From Microcaldota archaeon (lineage in GTDB: Archaea > Micrarchaeota > Micrarchaeia > Burarchaeales > Fermentimicrarchaeaceae), in assembly GCA_026396455.1 (NCBI GenBank), contig JAPLWT010000023.1, forward strand, positions 1 through 15,594: DNA of 15,594 nt, given 5' to 3'. The notes below the pieces were generated by a model. It did no database searches, was not told where the DNA came from, and worked only from the letters and a program-made list of their open reading frames with translations. Within the stretch, counting starts at the first letter, position 1, and each line of letters opens with the position of its first letter. This document shows positions 1-7,020 of this stretch, piece by piece. A program made the translations under genes and the position numbers.

Positions 1-62
1 TCTCCATCGTTGGTTATCAGCTTCTTGCCAGCCAGCTGCTTTGCAATGACGAATTTTCCCAT
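1..62 (-). CDS. PRC-barrel-like protein, N-terminus only (partial)
   Basis: Only the first 20 codons are inside the window; the rest lies beyond the left edge. The peptide starts MGKFVIAKQLAGKKLITNDG, which resembles the opening strands of small archaeal PRC-barrel proteins (a leading strand, then a turn ending in NDG). These proteins are often linked to RNA processing or cell division, but that is family knowledge and not visible here. The ATG at 62-60 is supported by a GGTGG ribosome binding site at 68-72 and a TATA-like palindrome further upstream. It is divergent from pyrB. With so little sequence, the family call is tentative. Confidence 0.5.
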   Translation of the reverse strand, partial: MGKFVIAKQLAGKKLITNDG

Positions 63-100
63 TAGTACCACCTTCAATTCCAAGAAAGACTTTCTTAGGC

Positions 101-114
101 GTTATTTAAATAAC
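101..114 (-). promoter_or_regulatory. TATA-like palindrome, promoter of the left-edge gene
   Basis: GTTATTTAAATAAC is a perfect 14-base palindrome. Read on the minus strand it lies about 40 bases ahead of the ATG at 62. A start of transcription about 25 bases downstream would leave room for the GGTGG site at 68-72. Being a palindrome, it could also be an operator. Confidence 0.5.
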
Positions 115-193
115 TTTCTATTCGTGGGCTTTTTTGGTGGACTGCTGAGAAGATTAACAGTGTAAACTGGAAATCCCCATTGCAAAACAGAGA

Positions 194-220
194 GATATTT
201 ATACCCTTTCTGTGTATATA
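194..220 (+). promoter_or_regulatory. Candidate TATA elements for pyrBI
   Basis: Two AT-rich boxes lie here: GATATTTATACC at 194-205 and GTATATA at 214-220. Either could place a transcript start at about 220-245, ahead of a GAGGT ribosome binding site at 256-260 and the pyrB ATG at 274. I cannot say which one is used. Confidence 0.35.
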
Positions 221-273
221 CTTCACAACCTTGAAGCAGAAAATTTGTACCTATCGAGGTTGGGGTATATTAC

Positions 274-1188
274 ATGGAACTTGTTAAGGACCTTATTTCT
301 ATACGCGATTTGGAGAAGAAACATATCGATCTGATTTTGAAAAAGTCCTCCGAGATGGAGCAAGCTCTAAAGGAAGGCAAGCAGCTGAATTCACTGAAGG
401 GGGAAGTTGTAGCTACACTATTCTTCGAGCCCAGCACAAGGACCAGGCTCTCTTTCCAGACAGCCGCAATGCGCCTTGGTGCGAAGGTTCTCAGCTTCGA
501 AAGCATAGGTGCAAGTTCGATTGTGAAAGGAGAGACCTTCTCGGACACGATACGCATGGTTGACGGCTATGCCAACCTAATCATTGTAAGGCACGCCAAG
601 GAGGGCTCAGCCCGCTATGCTGCCCAACTGGCCGAGCATCCTGTGATAAACGGGGGGGACGGGGGAAACCAGCACCCAACACAAACACTGCTGGACCTGT
701 ACACAATAAAGAGGGCGAAGAAGAAGATTGGGGGATTGAATGTGACCCTGCTGGGGGACCTGAAGCATGCCAGGACGATGCGCTCCCTTCTTTACGGCTT
801 GAGCATGTACGGGGCAAATACCACGCTTGTAGCCCCAAAAGGGCTTGAGATGAACAGGGAAGTTATAAGCGAGGCGAGGGAAAGGTTTGGAGCAAAGGTT
901 GAGGAGAAGTCCAAAATGGATCTGACGGATGCAGATGTGCTTTACCTCTGCAGGGTTCAGAAGGAGCGCTTCTCGGACCAGTATGAAGCCGAGAAGGTGC
1001 AGAAAGAATTCAGGATAACCGAGGATTCTATTAAGGGGGTGAAGGATGACCTGATAATAATGCACCCACTCCCTAAAGTTGATGAAGTCGCCCCAGAAGT
1101 CGACAAGAGCAAGTATGCCTATTACTACGAACAAGCGAAGATGGGGATACCCGTGAGGATGGCAATAATGGATGCGATGGTGGTTTGA
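274..1188 (+). CDS. pyrB: Aspartate carbamoyltransferase, catalytic subunit
   Basis: Condenses carbamoyl phosphate with aspartate to give carbamoyl aspartate, the committed step of pyrimidine synthesis in the cytoplasm. The 304-residue length is normal for the family. The carbamoyl phosphate site S54-T-R-T-R58 sits in FFEPSTRTRLSF. The 80s-loop region is SSIVKGET with K85, HPTQTLLDLYT lies mid-protein, and MHPLPKVDEV comes near the C-terminus. These match the two-domain ATCase fold throughout. The ATG at 274 has a GAGGT site at 256-260. The TGA stop shares its final A with the pyrI ATG, so the two subunits are translationally coupled and probably form the dodecameric allosteric enzyme. Confidence 0.97.
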   Translation: MELVKDLISIRDLEKKHIDLILKKSSEMEQALKEGKQLNSLKGEVVATLFFEPSTRTRLSFQTAAMRLGAKVLSFESIGASSIVKGETFSDTIRMVDGYANLIIVRHAKEGSARYAAQLAEHPVINGGDGGNQHPTQTLLDLYTIKRAKKKIGGLNVTLLGDLKHARTMRSLLYGLSMYGANTTLVAPKGLEMNREVISEARERFGAKVEEKSKMDLTDADVLYLCRVQKERFSDQYEAEKVQKEFRITEDSIKGVKDDLIIMHPLPKVDEVAPEVDKSKYAYYYEQAKMGIPVRMAIMDAMVV

Positions 1189-1634
1189 TGCCTCTTGTAG
1201 TTGAGAAAATTGAGAACGGAACCGTGATTGACCACATACCCGCTGGGATGGGTCTTAAAGTCCTTGAGATATTGAAGATAGACCGGAATTACGGGGCGAG
1301 GGTTGCCCTCATGATGAATGTCCCAAGCAAGAAGGTTGGGAAGAAGGACATAGTGAAGGTGGAGGGCAAGAGTCTGGACGAGAAGGCAGTGAACAAAATC
1401 GCCCTTGTCGCTCCAAACGCGACTCTCAACATAATAAAGAATTCCAATGTCGTTGAGAAGAAAATAGTGCAACTCCCCAAGGAGCTCAGGGGGGCATTCA
1501 AGTGCCCCAACCCGGATTGCGTGACAAACCTGGAGCCGATTGAAACACTTTTCAGGATGGAGAAGCCCGAGGAGAGAAGACTGCGCTGTGGGTTCTGTGA
1601 GACAATGTTCGAGGCAAAGGAGCTCATCTCGTAA
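1188..1634 (+). CDS. pyrI: Aspartate carbamoyltransferase, regulatory subunit
   Basis: Regulatory chain of ATCase, which binds nucleotide effectors and attaches to PyrB through a zinc domain. It has 148 residues from the ATG at 1188, near the usual 150. The N-terminal nucleotide-binding domain opens with NGTVIDHIPAGMG, the family signature. The C-terminal domain carries four zinc cysteines, C106 and C111 (CPNPDC) and C134 and C137 (CGFC). A TTG one codon upstream (1185) is in frame, but the ATG overlapping the pyrB stop, with GGTGG at about 1179-1183, is the better start. Having PyrI indicates the CTP-feedback form of ATCase. Confidence 0.96.
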   Translation: MPLVVEKIENGTVIDHIPAGMGLKVLEILKIDRNYGARVALMMNVPSKKVGKKDIVKVEGKSLDEKAVNKIALVAPNATLNIIKNSNVVEKKIVQLPKELRGAFKCPNPDCVTNLEPIETLFRMEKPEERRLRCGFCETMFEAKELIS

Positions 1635-1640
1635 GCGCAG

Positions 1641-1652
1641 GTATTTAAATAA
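1641..1652 (+). promoter_or_regulatory. TATA box of the AbrB-like gene
   Basis: GTATTTAAATAA begins seven bases after the pyrI stop. Transcription starting about 25 bases downstream would fall near 1675, just ahead of the GGGTGGT site at 1678-1684. The small gene therefore probably has its own promoter as well as any read-through from pyrBI. Confidence 0.6.
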
Positions 1653-1689
1653 ACTGTAATTCAAGGATATACAGAAGGGTGGTAGCTCG

Positions 1690-1899
1690 ATGGAAAAGGA
1701 AGAGCACTTTCTCAGCAAAATAAGAAGGCAGGGTAGCGGGCTCCACATCTATTTCCCAACAGAAGTGATAAAAAACCCGAATTTCCCCCTTGGTGAGAAG
1801 GATGCAGTTGTGATAAAGCTAGACCCCAAGAAGAAGACTATTGTCATCAAAAAAGTGGACTGGGACAATCTGGTTGGGGAGAGCACAACCATAGACTAA
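1690..1899 (+). CDS. SpoVT/AbrB-like swapped-hairpin DNA-binding protein
   Basis: A 69-residue protein whose middle (residues 10-55) has the AbrB/MazE swapped-hairpin pattern: a basic strand IRRQGSGLHIYFP, a short helix, a loop GEKDAVVIKLD and a final strand TIVIKKVDW. Such proteins dimerise and bind DNA as transcription regulators or as antitoxins. No toxin gene is adjacent, so a stand-alone regulator is more likely. It sits between pyrI and prs1 with its own TATA box and GGGTGGT ribosome binding site, which makes nearby nucleotide genes plausible targets; that last point is inference. A T-rich stretch follows the stop at about 1900-1910. Confidence 0.75.
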   Translation: MEKEEHFLSKIRRQGSGLHIYFPTEVIKNPNFPLGEKDAVVIKLDPKKKTIVIKKVDWDNLVGESTTID

Positions 1900-1920
1900 C
1901 TTTCTTTTTGAAAACCGAAC

Positions 1921-1932
1921 GAATATTATTAA
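1921..1932 (+). promoter_or_regulatory. TATA-like box of prs1 (leaderless start)
   Basis: GAATATTATTAA is centred about 26 bases ahead of the ATG at 1952. No clear GGTG site lies between them. This spacing implies transcription starting at or beside the start codon, giving a leaderless message. Confidence 0.5.
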
Positions 1933-1951
1933 AGCAGGCGGGAATATAATT

Positions 1952-2812
1952 ATGGAGAGAATACTGCTTCTCACACCTAATTCTTCTGACTTCATGAAAA
2001 AAACCAAATTCTGTAACATTATTCTCAAGCAATTTCCGGACGGGGAGAACTACGTGAGGATACCCGTCGAGTTTGCAGGCAGGGATGTGACGCTCATACA
2101 CCGCTGCTACCCCGAGCAGGACAGATCGCTCATGCAGCTTCTCCTCATTCTCACTACTCTGAAAGAGGGGGGAGCCTCACGCGTAAGGGCTGTCGTTCCC
2201 TACCTTCCCTATGCGAGACAGGACAAGCTGTTCCTCAAGGGAGAGGCGCTCAGCTCAAAAATAGTGTGCGAGCTCATAGGCAAGAGCGGCTGTGATGAGT
2301 TAATAACATTCGACTGCCACTTCCTGAAAAAAGAGGGCGAGTTCACCTATGGGGGGTTGAAAATAAGGAACATATCGCTCTCCCAGCAGATTATATCATA
2401 CTTCAAGAAAAAACTGCATTCCCCAAAGATAATCTCTCCGGATGAGGGCGCCTCCTACTTCCTCGCAAAGGAGAAGGACAGGGGAGTGATGAAGAAGAAG
2501 AGGGGCGAGTACTCGGAAGGAAAGAGCATATACCGAAAGCCGGAGATTGAGGTCGGGTTTGAAGTGAAGGGGAGAGATGTTGTTATTGTCGATGATATGG
2601 TAAGCACGGGCAGCACGATGCTCAAAGCAGTTGAAGCCTGCAGGAAGCTCGGAGCGAAATCCATCTCCTGCGGAGCATCTCACGGCTTATTCCTGAACAA
2701 CTCGCTGAAAAGGTTGAAAAAAGCCGGCGCCAAAGAAGTTATAGTAAGCGATTCTATAAAATCTCCCGCTTCAAAGATAAGCTTGCTCAATTCATTGACA
2801 GAGTTGTTATGA
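1952..2812 (+). CDS. prs: Ribose-phosphate pyrophosphokinase (PRPP synthetase), canonical copy
   Basis: Makes PRPP from ribose 5-phosphate and ATP, for nucleotide, histidine and tryptophan synthesis. The 286 residues span two phosphoribosyltransferase-type domains. Visible features are FPDGENYVRIP (29-38), YLPYARQDK (84-92) at the ATP site, TFDCHF with H123, SPDEGA (162-167), a basic catalytic-loop region with K182, K183 and R184, and an intact PRPP loop DDMVSTGST (214-222). These fit the short archaeal Prs class. It converges on tal with a 44-base gap. A second, divergent copy lies at 6143-7000; the two align along almost the whole length. This copy keeps the catalytic residues and is the likely working enzyme. 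Confidence 0.93.
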   Translation: MERILLLTPNSSDFMKKTKFCNIILKQFPDGENYVRIPVEFAGRDVTLIHRCYPEQDRSLMQLLLILTTLKEGGASRVRAVVPYLPYARQDKLFLKGEALSSKIVCELIGKSGCDELITFDCHFLKKEGEFTYGGLKIRNISLSQQIISYFKKKLHSPKIISPDEGASYFLAKEKDRGVMKKKRGEYSEGKSIYRKPEIEVGFEVKGRDVVIVDDMVSTGSTMLKAVEACRKLGAKSISCGASHGLFLNNSLKRLKKAGAKEVIVSDSIKSPASKISLLNSLTELL

Positions 2813-2856
2813 GGATACATAAGAATGGGGGAGCATAGACCAGTTCGTTGATGCGC

Positions 2857-3510
2857 TCACAAATATTTCCCCTCAACCTTAGCGAAATCCTCCCTGAACT
2901 TTTTTATGCCCGCGTCCGTGAGAGGGTGATTCCACATCTTCGCGAGGACATCCGCTGGTATTGTGGCAATGGGCGCGCCTGCCTTCGCTGCCTCGACCAC
3001 ATGAAGAGGATGACGTATGCTCGCGACTATCACCTGCGTCTTGAAGCCGTAATTCTTGTAGATTTGCATCATGTCGCGCACCAGCCCCATCCCATCCATT
3101 GAGTTATCATCAAGCCGCCCTATGAATGGGGAGACGAAGCTCGCGCCTGCCTTCGCGGCGATGAGCGCCTGGCTCGGGCTGAAGACGAGCGTCACATTTG
3201 TGTGTATTCCTTTTTTCTCTAGAATGCGCACGGCCTTTATCCCCTCCTCGGTCATTGGAATTTTGATGACGATGTTCGGCGCCCACTTCGAATAAACCTC
3301 CGCCTCCTTCACAAGCTCGTCGCACGTTGTCCCGTTCCCCTCAACTGAGATGGGGCCTTTCACGAGCGCGGCTATCTCCTTTATGAGCGCGTGCTGGCTT
3401 TTCCCTTCCTTTGCAATTAGCGTCGGGTTCGTGGTAACCCCGTCAACAACGCCTGCCTTTACGGCCCTCTTTATCTGTTCCACGTTCGCAGTGTCAAGAA
3501 AAAATTTCAT
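2857..3510 (-). CDS. tal: Transaldolase, small TalC/FSA-family type
   Basis: Moves a dihydroxyacetone unit between fructose 6-phosphate and erythrose 4-phosphate in the non-oxidative pentose phosphate pathway. The 217 residues form a single (beta/alpha)8 barrel of the short TalC class. Landmarks are FLDTAN (4-9), TTNPTL (26-31), the Schiff-base lysine K83 in VIKIPMT, TLVFSPSQA (107-115) and SPFIGRLDD (127-135). Compared with E. coli fructose 6-phosphate aldolase, the offset is a constant two residues. At its Q59 and Y131 positions this protein has E57 and F129, the residues typical of true transaldolases. The ribosome binding site AGAGGTGA lies at 3515-3522. It is the last gene of the block, 15 bases after tktC. 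Confidence 0.93.
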   Translation of the reverse strand: MKFFLDTANVEQIKRAVKAGVVDGVTTNPTLIAKEGKSQHALIKEIAALVKGPISVEGNGTTCDELVKEAEVYSKWAPNIVIKIPMTEEGIKAVRILEKKGIHTNVTLVFSPSQALIAAKAGASFVSPFIGRLDDNSMDGMGLVRDMMQIYKNYGFKTQVIVASIRHPLHVVEAAKAGAPIATIPADVLAKMWNHPLTDAGIKKFREDFAKVEGKYL

Positions 3511-3525
3511 TTTTTCACCTCTAAT

Positions 3526-4524
3526 TTATTGGATGCAATTCTCGCGCACGAAGCGCGCTATCCCATCGGCATCAAGCCCGTATTTTTTCAGGAGCTCGAG
3601 CGGCTCGCCCGACTCGCAGAAAGTATCGTTTATCCCGTGACGCTTAAGCGTGCACGCATGCGCGCGGAGCCCGCTCACAACCTCGGCGAGCGCGCCTCCC
3701 AGCCCGCCGCTCACCTGGTGCTCCTCAACGCTCACGAGAAATTTGGTTTTCCCAGCCCAGTATTTTACAGCCTCAACATCAATTGGTTTTATCGTGTGGC
3801 AGTCGACAACCGCGCATGAGATGCCTTCGGTCTCGAGCTTCTCTGCTGCGAGAATTGATTCATAAACCTGCGGACCGCACGCGAAAATTGCGACGTCATC
3901 GCCGAATCTGTAAACGTTCGCCTTTCCAATCGCGAATGGAGTCCCTGCGGTAGTGAATATTGGCATTTTTTCCCTGCAAGTCCGTATATACGCAGGACCC
4001 TCACATTTCGCAGCTTCAAGAGTCGCCTTCCTCGCCTCCTCTGCGTCCGCGGGCACGATTACCGTGATGTTCGGAAGAACACGCGCAATTGCGATGTCCT
4101 CGAGCGCCTGGTGCGACGCACCGTCGGGTCCGACAGTTACCCCGGTGTGCGAGCCGTGAAGCTTTACTGGCACGTTGTTGTAGCATATCGCCACGCGCAC
4201 TTGGTCCCAGTTTCTACCGGGTGAGAAAACCCCGTAAGCAGAAATAAAAACGGTTTTCCCGCACGACGCGATTCCTGCAGCCACTCCGGCAAGGTTCTGC
4301 TCGGCGACACCGACCTGGACAAACCTTTCGGGAAATCTCTCCGCGAACCAGTGCGTCCTCGTGCTCTCCGAGACGTCCGCGGTCATCACCCAAACATTAG
4401 TATTTTCCGCGCCCAGCTCCACAAGCGCCTTGCCGAACCCGTCCCTGCTCGGCTTTTTCGCCTGGGGCGCGTCTATCGGGTCTATCAGCGCCATCTCCTT
4501 GTTTATTTTCGACAAGTTCGCCAT
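3526..4524 (-). CDS. tktC: Transketolase, C-terminal subunit
   Basis: C-terminal half of a split transketolase, 332 residues, carrying the pyrimidine-binding domain of thiamine diphosphate and the C-terminal domain. The catalytic glutamate is E75 in VGVAEQNLAG. Downstream HGSHTGVTVGPDG and ASHQALEDIA match the substrate and cofactor region of the family. Together with TktN it transfers two-carbon units between sugar phosphates. Its ATG directly abuts the tktN stop with no gap, and a GGTG site lies inside the end of tktN, so the two halves are coupled and presumably made in equal amounts. Split transketolases are usual in archaea. The first 25 residues are a less conserved N-terminal extension. 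Confidence 0.95.
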   Translation of the reverse strand: MANLSKINKEMALIDPIDAPQAKKPSRDGFGKALVELGAENTNVWVMTADVSESTRTHWFAERFPERFVQVGVAEQNLAGVAAGIASCGKTVFISAYGVFSPGRNWDQVRVAICYNNVPVKLHGSHTGVTVGPDGASHQALEDIAIARVLPNITVIVPADAEEARKATLEAAKCEGPAYIRTCREKMPIFTTAGTPFAIGKANVYRFGDDVAIFACGPQVYESILAAEKLETEGISCAVVDCHTIKPIDVEAVKYWAGKTKFLVSVEEHQVSGGLGGALAEVVSGLRAHACTLKRHGINDTFCESGEPLELLKKYGLDADGIARFVRENCIQ

Positions 4525-5439
4525 TCAAACACCGCTCTCGCTCCCATAAAACTTTCTCTCTTCCTCGAGGTCGCCAAGCGCGGTCGTACTCTCCTTGTCG
4601 CCTGGCGCCTTGCCGTGCCAATCTGTGATGAACTCCATAAACGAGATGTCCTTCCCAGGAACGGTATGCGCGATTATCATAGTGGGCCTATCGATTACTT
4701 TTTTCGCCTCGCTGCACGCGTCTATAAGCTGTTTTATGTTGTGCCCGTCAACCTCGAGCACATGCCAGCCGAATGCGCGGTATTTTTCCGCAAGCGGCTC
4801 GAGCGGGAGAACATCCTCGGTAAACCCATCGATCTGTATGTTGTTCCTGTCCATGATTACTGTTAGATTTCCAAGCTTGAATTTCGATGCGAGAAGGACT
4901 GCCTCCCATATCTGCCCCTCATTGTGCTCGCCGTCAGAGCACACGCAGTAGACCCTCCAGCCTTTTCTCTCCCTTTTCGCTACGAGCGCCATTCCGACGG
5001 CTATCGAGAGCCCCTGGCCGAGAGGGCCTGAGCTGTTCTCGATTCCCGGGAGCGAACCGCGGTGCGGATGGCCCTGCAAGCGCGAGCCCAGTTTCCTCAG
5101 GGACATGAGCTCCTCCTTCGGGAAATAACCGGCCTCTGCCATCGCCGCGTACATCACCGGGCACACGTGGCCGTTTGAGAGAACAAGCCTATCCCTCCCA
5201 GGCCATGTCGGGTTTTTAGGGTCATGGTTTAGTATGTTAAAATAAAGAGCGGTGAATATGTCCGCGAGCCCGATGGAGCCTGCGGAATGTCCTGATTTCG
5301 CCTCGTGGAGCATTTTCACGACGCTCTGCCTCACGCCATTCGCGATCAGGTGGAGCTTTTTTATATCTGTTATTTTCTTCAATCCCGCGCCCGGCTGGCC
5401 AGTTTCAAGAAGCATTTGCTTTGGGGCGTCGTCAACCAT
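4525..5439 (-). CDS. tktN: Transketolase, N-terminal subunit
   Basis: N-terminal half of split transketolase, 304 residues, holding the diphosphate and magnesium site of thiamine diphosphate. KSGHSAGSIG (48-57), RLVLSNGHVCPVMYA (84-98), GHPHRG (123-128) and GPLGQGLSIAVG (138-149) match the family. The cofactor motif is D169-G170 with N199-N200 about 30 residues later, as expected, although the usual leading glycine of GDG is serine here (CSDGEHNEG). The ATG abuts the rpe stop with no gap, and a GGTGAG site lies within the rpe end. The roughly 25 residues before ITDIKKLH are poorly conserved, but the start is set by coupling to rpe. Confidence 0.95.
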   Translation of the reverse strand: MVDDAPKQMLLETGQPGAGLKKITDIKKLHLIANGVRQSVVKMLHEAKSGHSAGSIGLADIFTALYFNILNHDPKNPTWPGRDRLVLSNGHVCPVMYAAMAEAGYFPKEELMSLRKLGSRLQGHPHRGSLPGIENSSGPLGQGLSIAVGMALVAKRERKGWRVYCVCSDGEHNEGQIWEAVLLASKFKLGNLTVIMDRNNIQIDGFTEDVLPLEPLAEKYRAFGWHVLEVDGHNIKQLIDACSEAKKVIDRPTMIIAHTVPGKDISFMEFITDWHGKAPGDKESTTALGDLEEERKFYGSESGV

Positions 5440-6096
5440 CTACTCACCACTAACAATTTTCGCAGCGCTCGCGGCGGCGGATATGTTTTTAATCGCCTCG
5501 CGCGGATTTCTTGCGGAGTATATCGCGCTCGCGGCGGCGAGAACGTTCGCGCCAGCACTGCACGCGCGCCCGGCAGTCTCGGAACTCACTCCGCCATCGA
5601 CTTCTATTTCCAGTTTAGGGAATTTGGCGCGCAGCGCGCGGATTTTCTTCTCAACATCTGGGATGTATTTCTGCCCATAAAACCCAGGATGAACTGCCAT
5701 AACCAACACGCGTGAAACATCTTTTATGTATGGTCCAAGTTTTTCGATTGTTGTCTCTGGACTGAGCACGAGCCCGAGCCGGCAACCCGACCTCGCGCAG
5801 ATTTTTTTGAGCGCGCCCCATTTTTCTTTGTTTATCGTCTCCACATGCACTAGATGGAGATGGTTTCCGTTTATTTTCGCAATCCATCTCTCCGGGTTCT
5901 TCACCATCCAGTGAAACTCGTACGAGACGCCATTCGGCAGCTCAGCAAGGCTTTCGAGCCCGATGGTTTTATTCGGCACGAACTCGTTATCCATCATGTC
6001 TATATGCACGACCGAAACGCTTCCCCTAACGCGCGCTATGCACTCTAGTAATTCCTCTCTGCTTTTCACTAATATGGCAGGGACGACCTCGACCAT
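5440..6096 (-). CDS. rpe: Ribulose-phosphate 3-epimerase
   Basis: Interconverts ribulose 5-phosphate and xylulose 5-phosphate, supplying transketolase. It has 218 residues in a (beta/alpha)8 barrel. The four expected metal ligands are visible: H31 and D33 (VHIDMMD), H62 (EFHWMV) and D167 (EVDGGVS). VHPGFYGQKYIP (135-146) is the family phosphate-site loop. The N-terminal PSIL motif reads PAIL (6-9), so the usual active-site serine is alanine. It is followed without a gap by tktN. The preceding gene prs2 ends 46 bases upstream, so read-through is likely; a weak TATA-like stretch (about 6116-6128, minus strand) could be a separate promoter. Confidence 0.92.
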   Translation of the reverse strand: MVEVVPAILVKSREELLECIARVRGSVSVVHIDMMDNEFVPNKTIGLESLAELPNGVSYEFHWMVKNPERWIAKINGNHLHLVHVETINKEKWGALKKICARSGCRLGLVLSPETTIEKLGPYIKDVSRVLVMAVHPGFYGQKYIPDVEKKIRALRAKFPKLEIEVDGGVSSETAGRACSAGANVLAAASAIYSARNPREAIKNISAAASAAKIVSGE

Positions 6097-6142
6097 CTGA
6101 CCATCCTGTATAACGTATTAGATAATTGAATGAAAGAATATA

Positions 6143-7000
6143 TTAAGGTAAATAGTCGGCGAGCCTTCTCTTCACGCTCACAACTGCCGCGGGTCCGGGT
6201 ATGCTGTCGCTTACAACGATTTCCTTCGCGCCCGCGGCGCGTATCTTGTCGAACGCGCAGCTAACGAGCAGGCCGTGAACGGCAGCGCATATGATTCGTT
6301 TCGCGCCTCCCTTCTTGCACACTTGCGCCGCGCGTATCATAGTTTCTCCAGCAATTATCATATCATCTATAAGGATGACATCCCTTCCAGTGACATCGAA
6401 ATCCAGTTTCTCCTCAGTTATCTGTCTGAATGTCACCGGCCCGTGAACATAATCGCCAAGGGTTTTTTCCATGCTCACCCCGCCGACCTTTTTCACCATG
6501 TACGCCGCGCCTATATCAGGTGATATAAAAATGGGATTGCTCACTTTCGGCTTCACGTACGCGAGGAGCTCAGGCGCGAGCGAGCGGTTGTCTATGTTCA
6601 AACCCGTATAGTTCTTCTTTGCCTCGCCCTCCTGCATGAAATGGCAGTCAAATGTAACAAGTTCGTCCAGGCCCGCGTTCGCGAGCATCTTGCATATCAA
6701 ACTCGCGGATTCCACCTCGCCTTTCCGAACTATCTCGTCCTGCCTCGCATAGGGAAGATACGGGACTAGCGCGGTTACGCGCGCAGCGAGAGGTCTGACC
6801 GCCCCTAGAATCTGGAAGAATTGGAATAATCTCGAGTCCTGGTCCGGATAGCACCTGTGGAGAATGACGACATTCTTGCCCGCGAGCTTGTCGATATCCG
6901 GGATGTAGACGTAGTTCTCGCAATCAGGGAATTTTTTTATTTCGAAATTTGGCGCGCATAGGTCGGCGCAGTTCGGGCTCACGAGAAGGTGCTTTTCCAT
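6143..7000 (-). CDS. PRPP synthetase paralogue with altered catalytic loops
   Basis: A 285-residue member of the PRPP synthetase family, alignable with prs1 (1952-2812) over nearly its whole length: SPNCADL, KKFPDCENY, LHRCYPDQD, YLPYARQD, TFDCHF with H120, SPDIGA. The PRPP loop, however, reads DDMIIAGET (212-220), where prs1 has DDMVSTGST. The first conserved Thr is Ala217, and a Glu (219) enters the phosphate-binding stretch. In the flexible loop prs1 has MKKKRGEY while this copy has MEKTLGDY, losing the Arg of the KxR pair. FPDGE is FPDCE. It heads the rpe-tktN-tktC-tal block. It may be a low-activity, regulatory or altered-substrate partner; family membership is firm, activity is not. Confidence 0.85.
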   Translation of the reverse strand: MEKHLLVSPNCADLCAPNFEIKKFPDCENYVYIPDIDKLAGKNVVILHRCYPDQDSRLFQFFQILGAVRPLAARVTALVPYLPYARQDEIVRKGEVESASLICKMLANAGLDELVTFDCHFMQEGEAKKNYTGLNIDNRSLAPELLAYVKPKVSNPIFISPDIGAAYMVKKVGGVSMEKTLGDYVHGPVTFRQITEEKLDFDVTGRDVILIDDMIIAGETMIRAAQVCKKGGAKRIICAAVHGLLVSCAFDKIRAAGAKEIVVSDSIPGPAAVVSVKRRLADYLP

Positions 7001-7020
7001 AGTATCAATTAGACAGAATA

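Noticed and set aside
63..273. Small RNA or tRNA gene in the largest intergenic gap
   Set aside because: No cloverleaf, T-loop sequence or stable hairpin was seen, only TATA-like elements for the two divergent genes.
1125..1748. Minus-strand open frame (207 codons) across pyrI
   Set aside because: Covers the conserved pyrI gene and its junction with pyrB on the other strand, with no recognisable domain.
1690..1899. Toxin-antitoxin pair based on the AbrB-like protein
   Set aside because: The flanking genes are pyrI and prs1. No PIN, MazF or similar toxin frame is adjacent on either strand.
4351..4866. Long plus-strand open frame (171 codons) opposite tktN
   Set aside because: Antisense to a clearly conserved transketolase gene. 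It has no family pattern or ribosome binding site and is explained by the CpG-rich codon use of the block.
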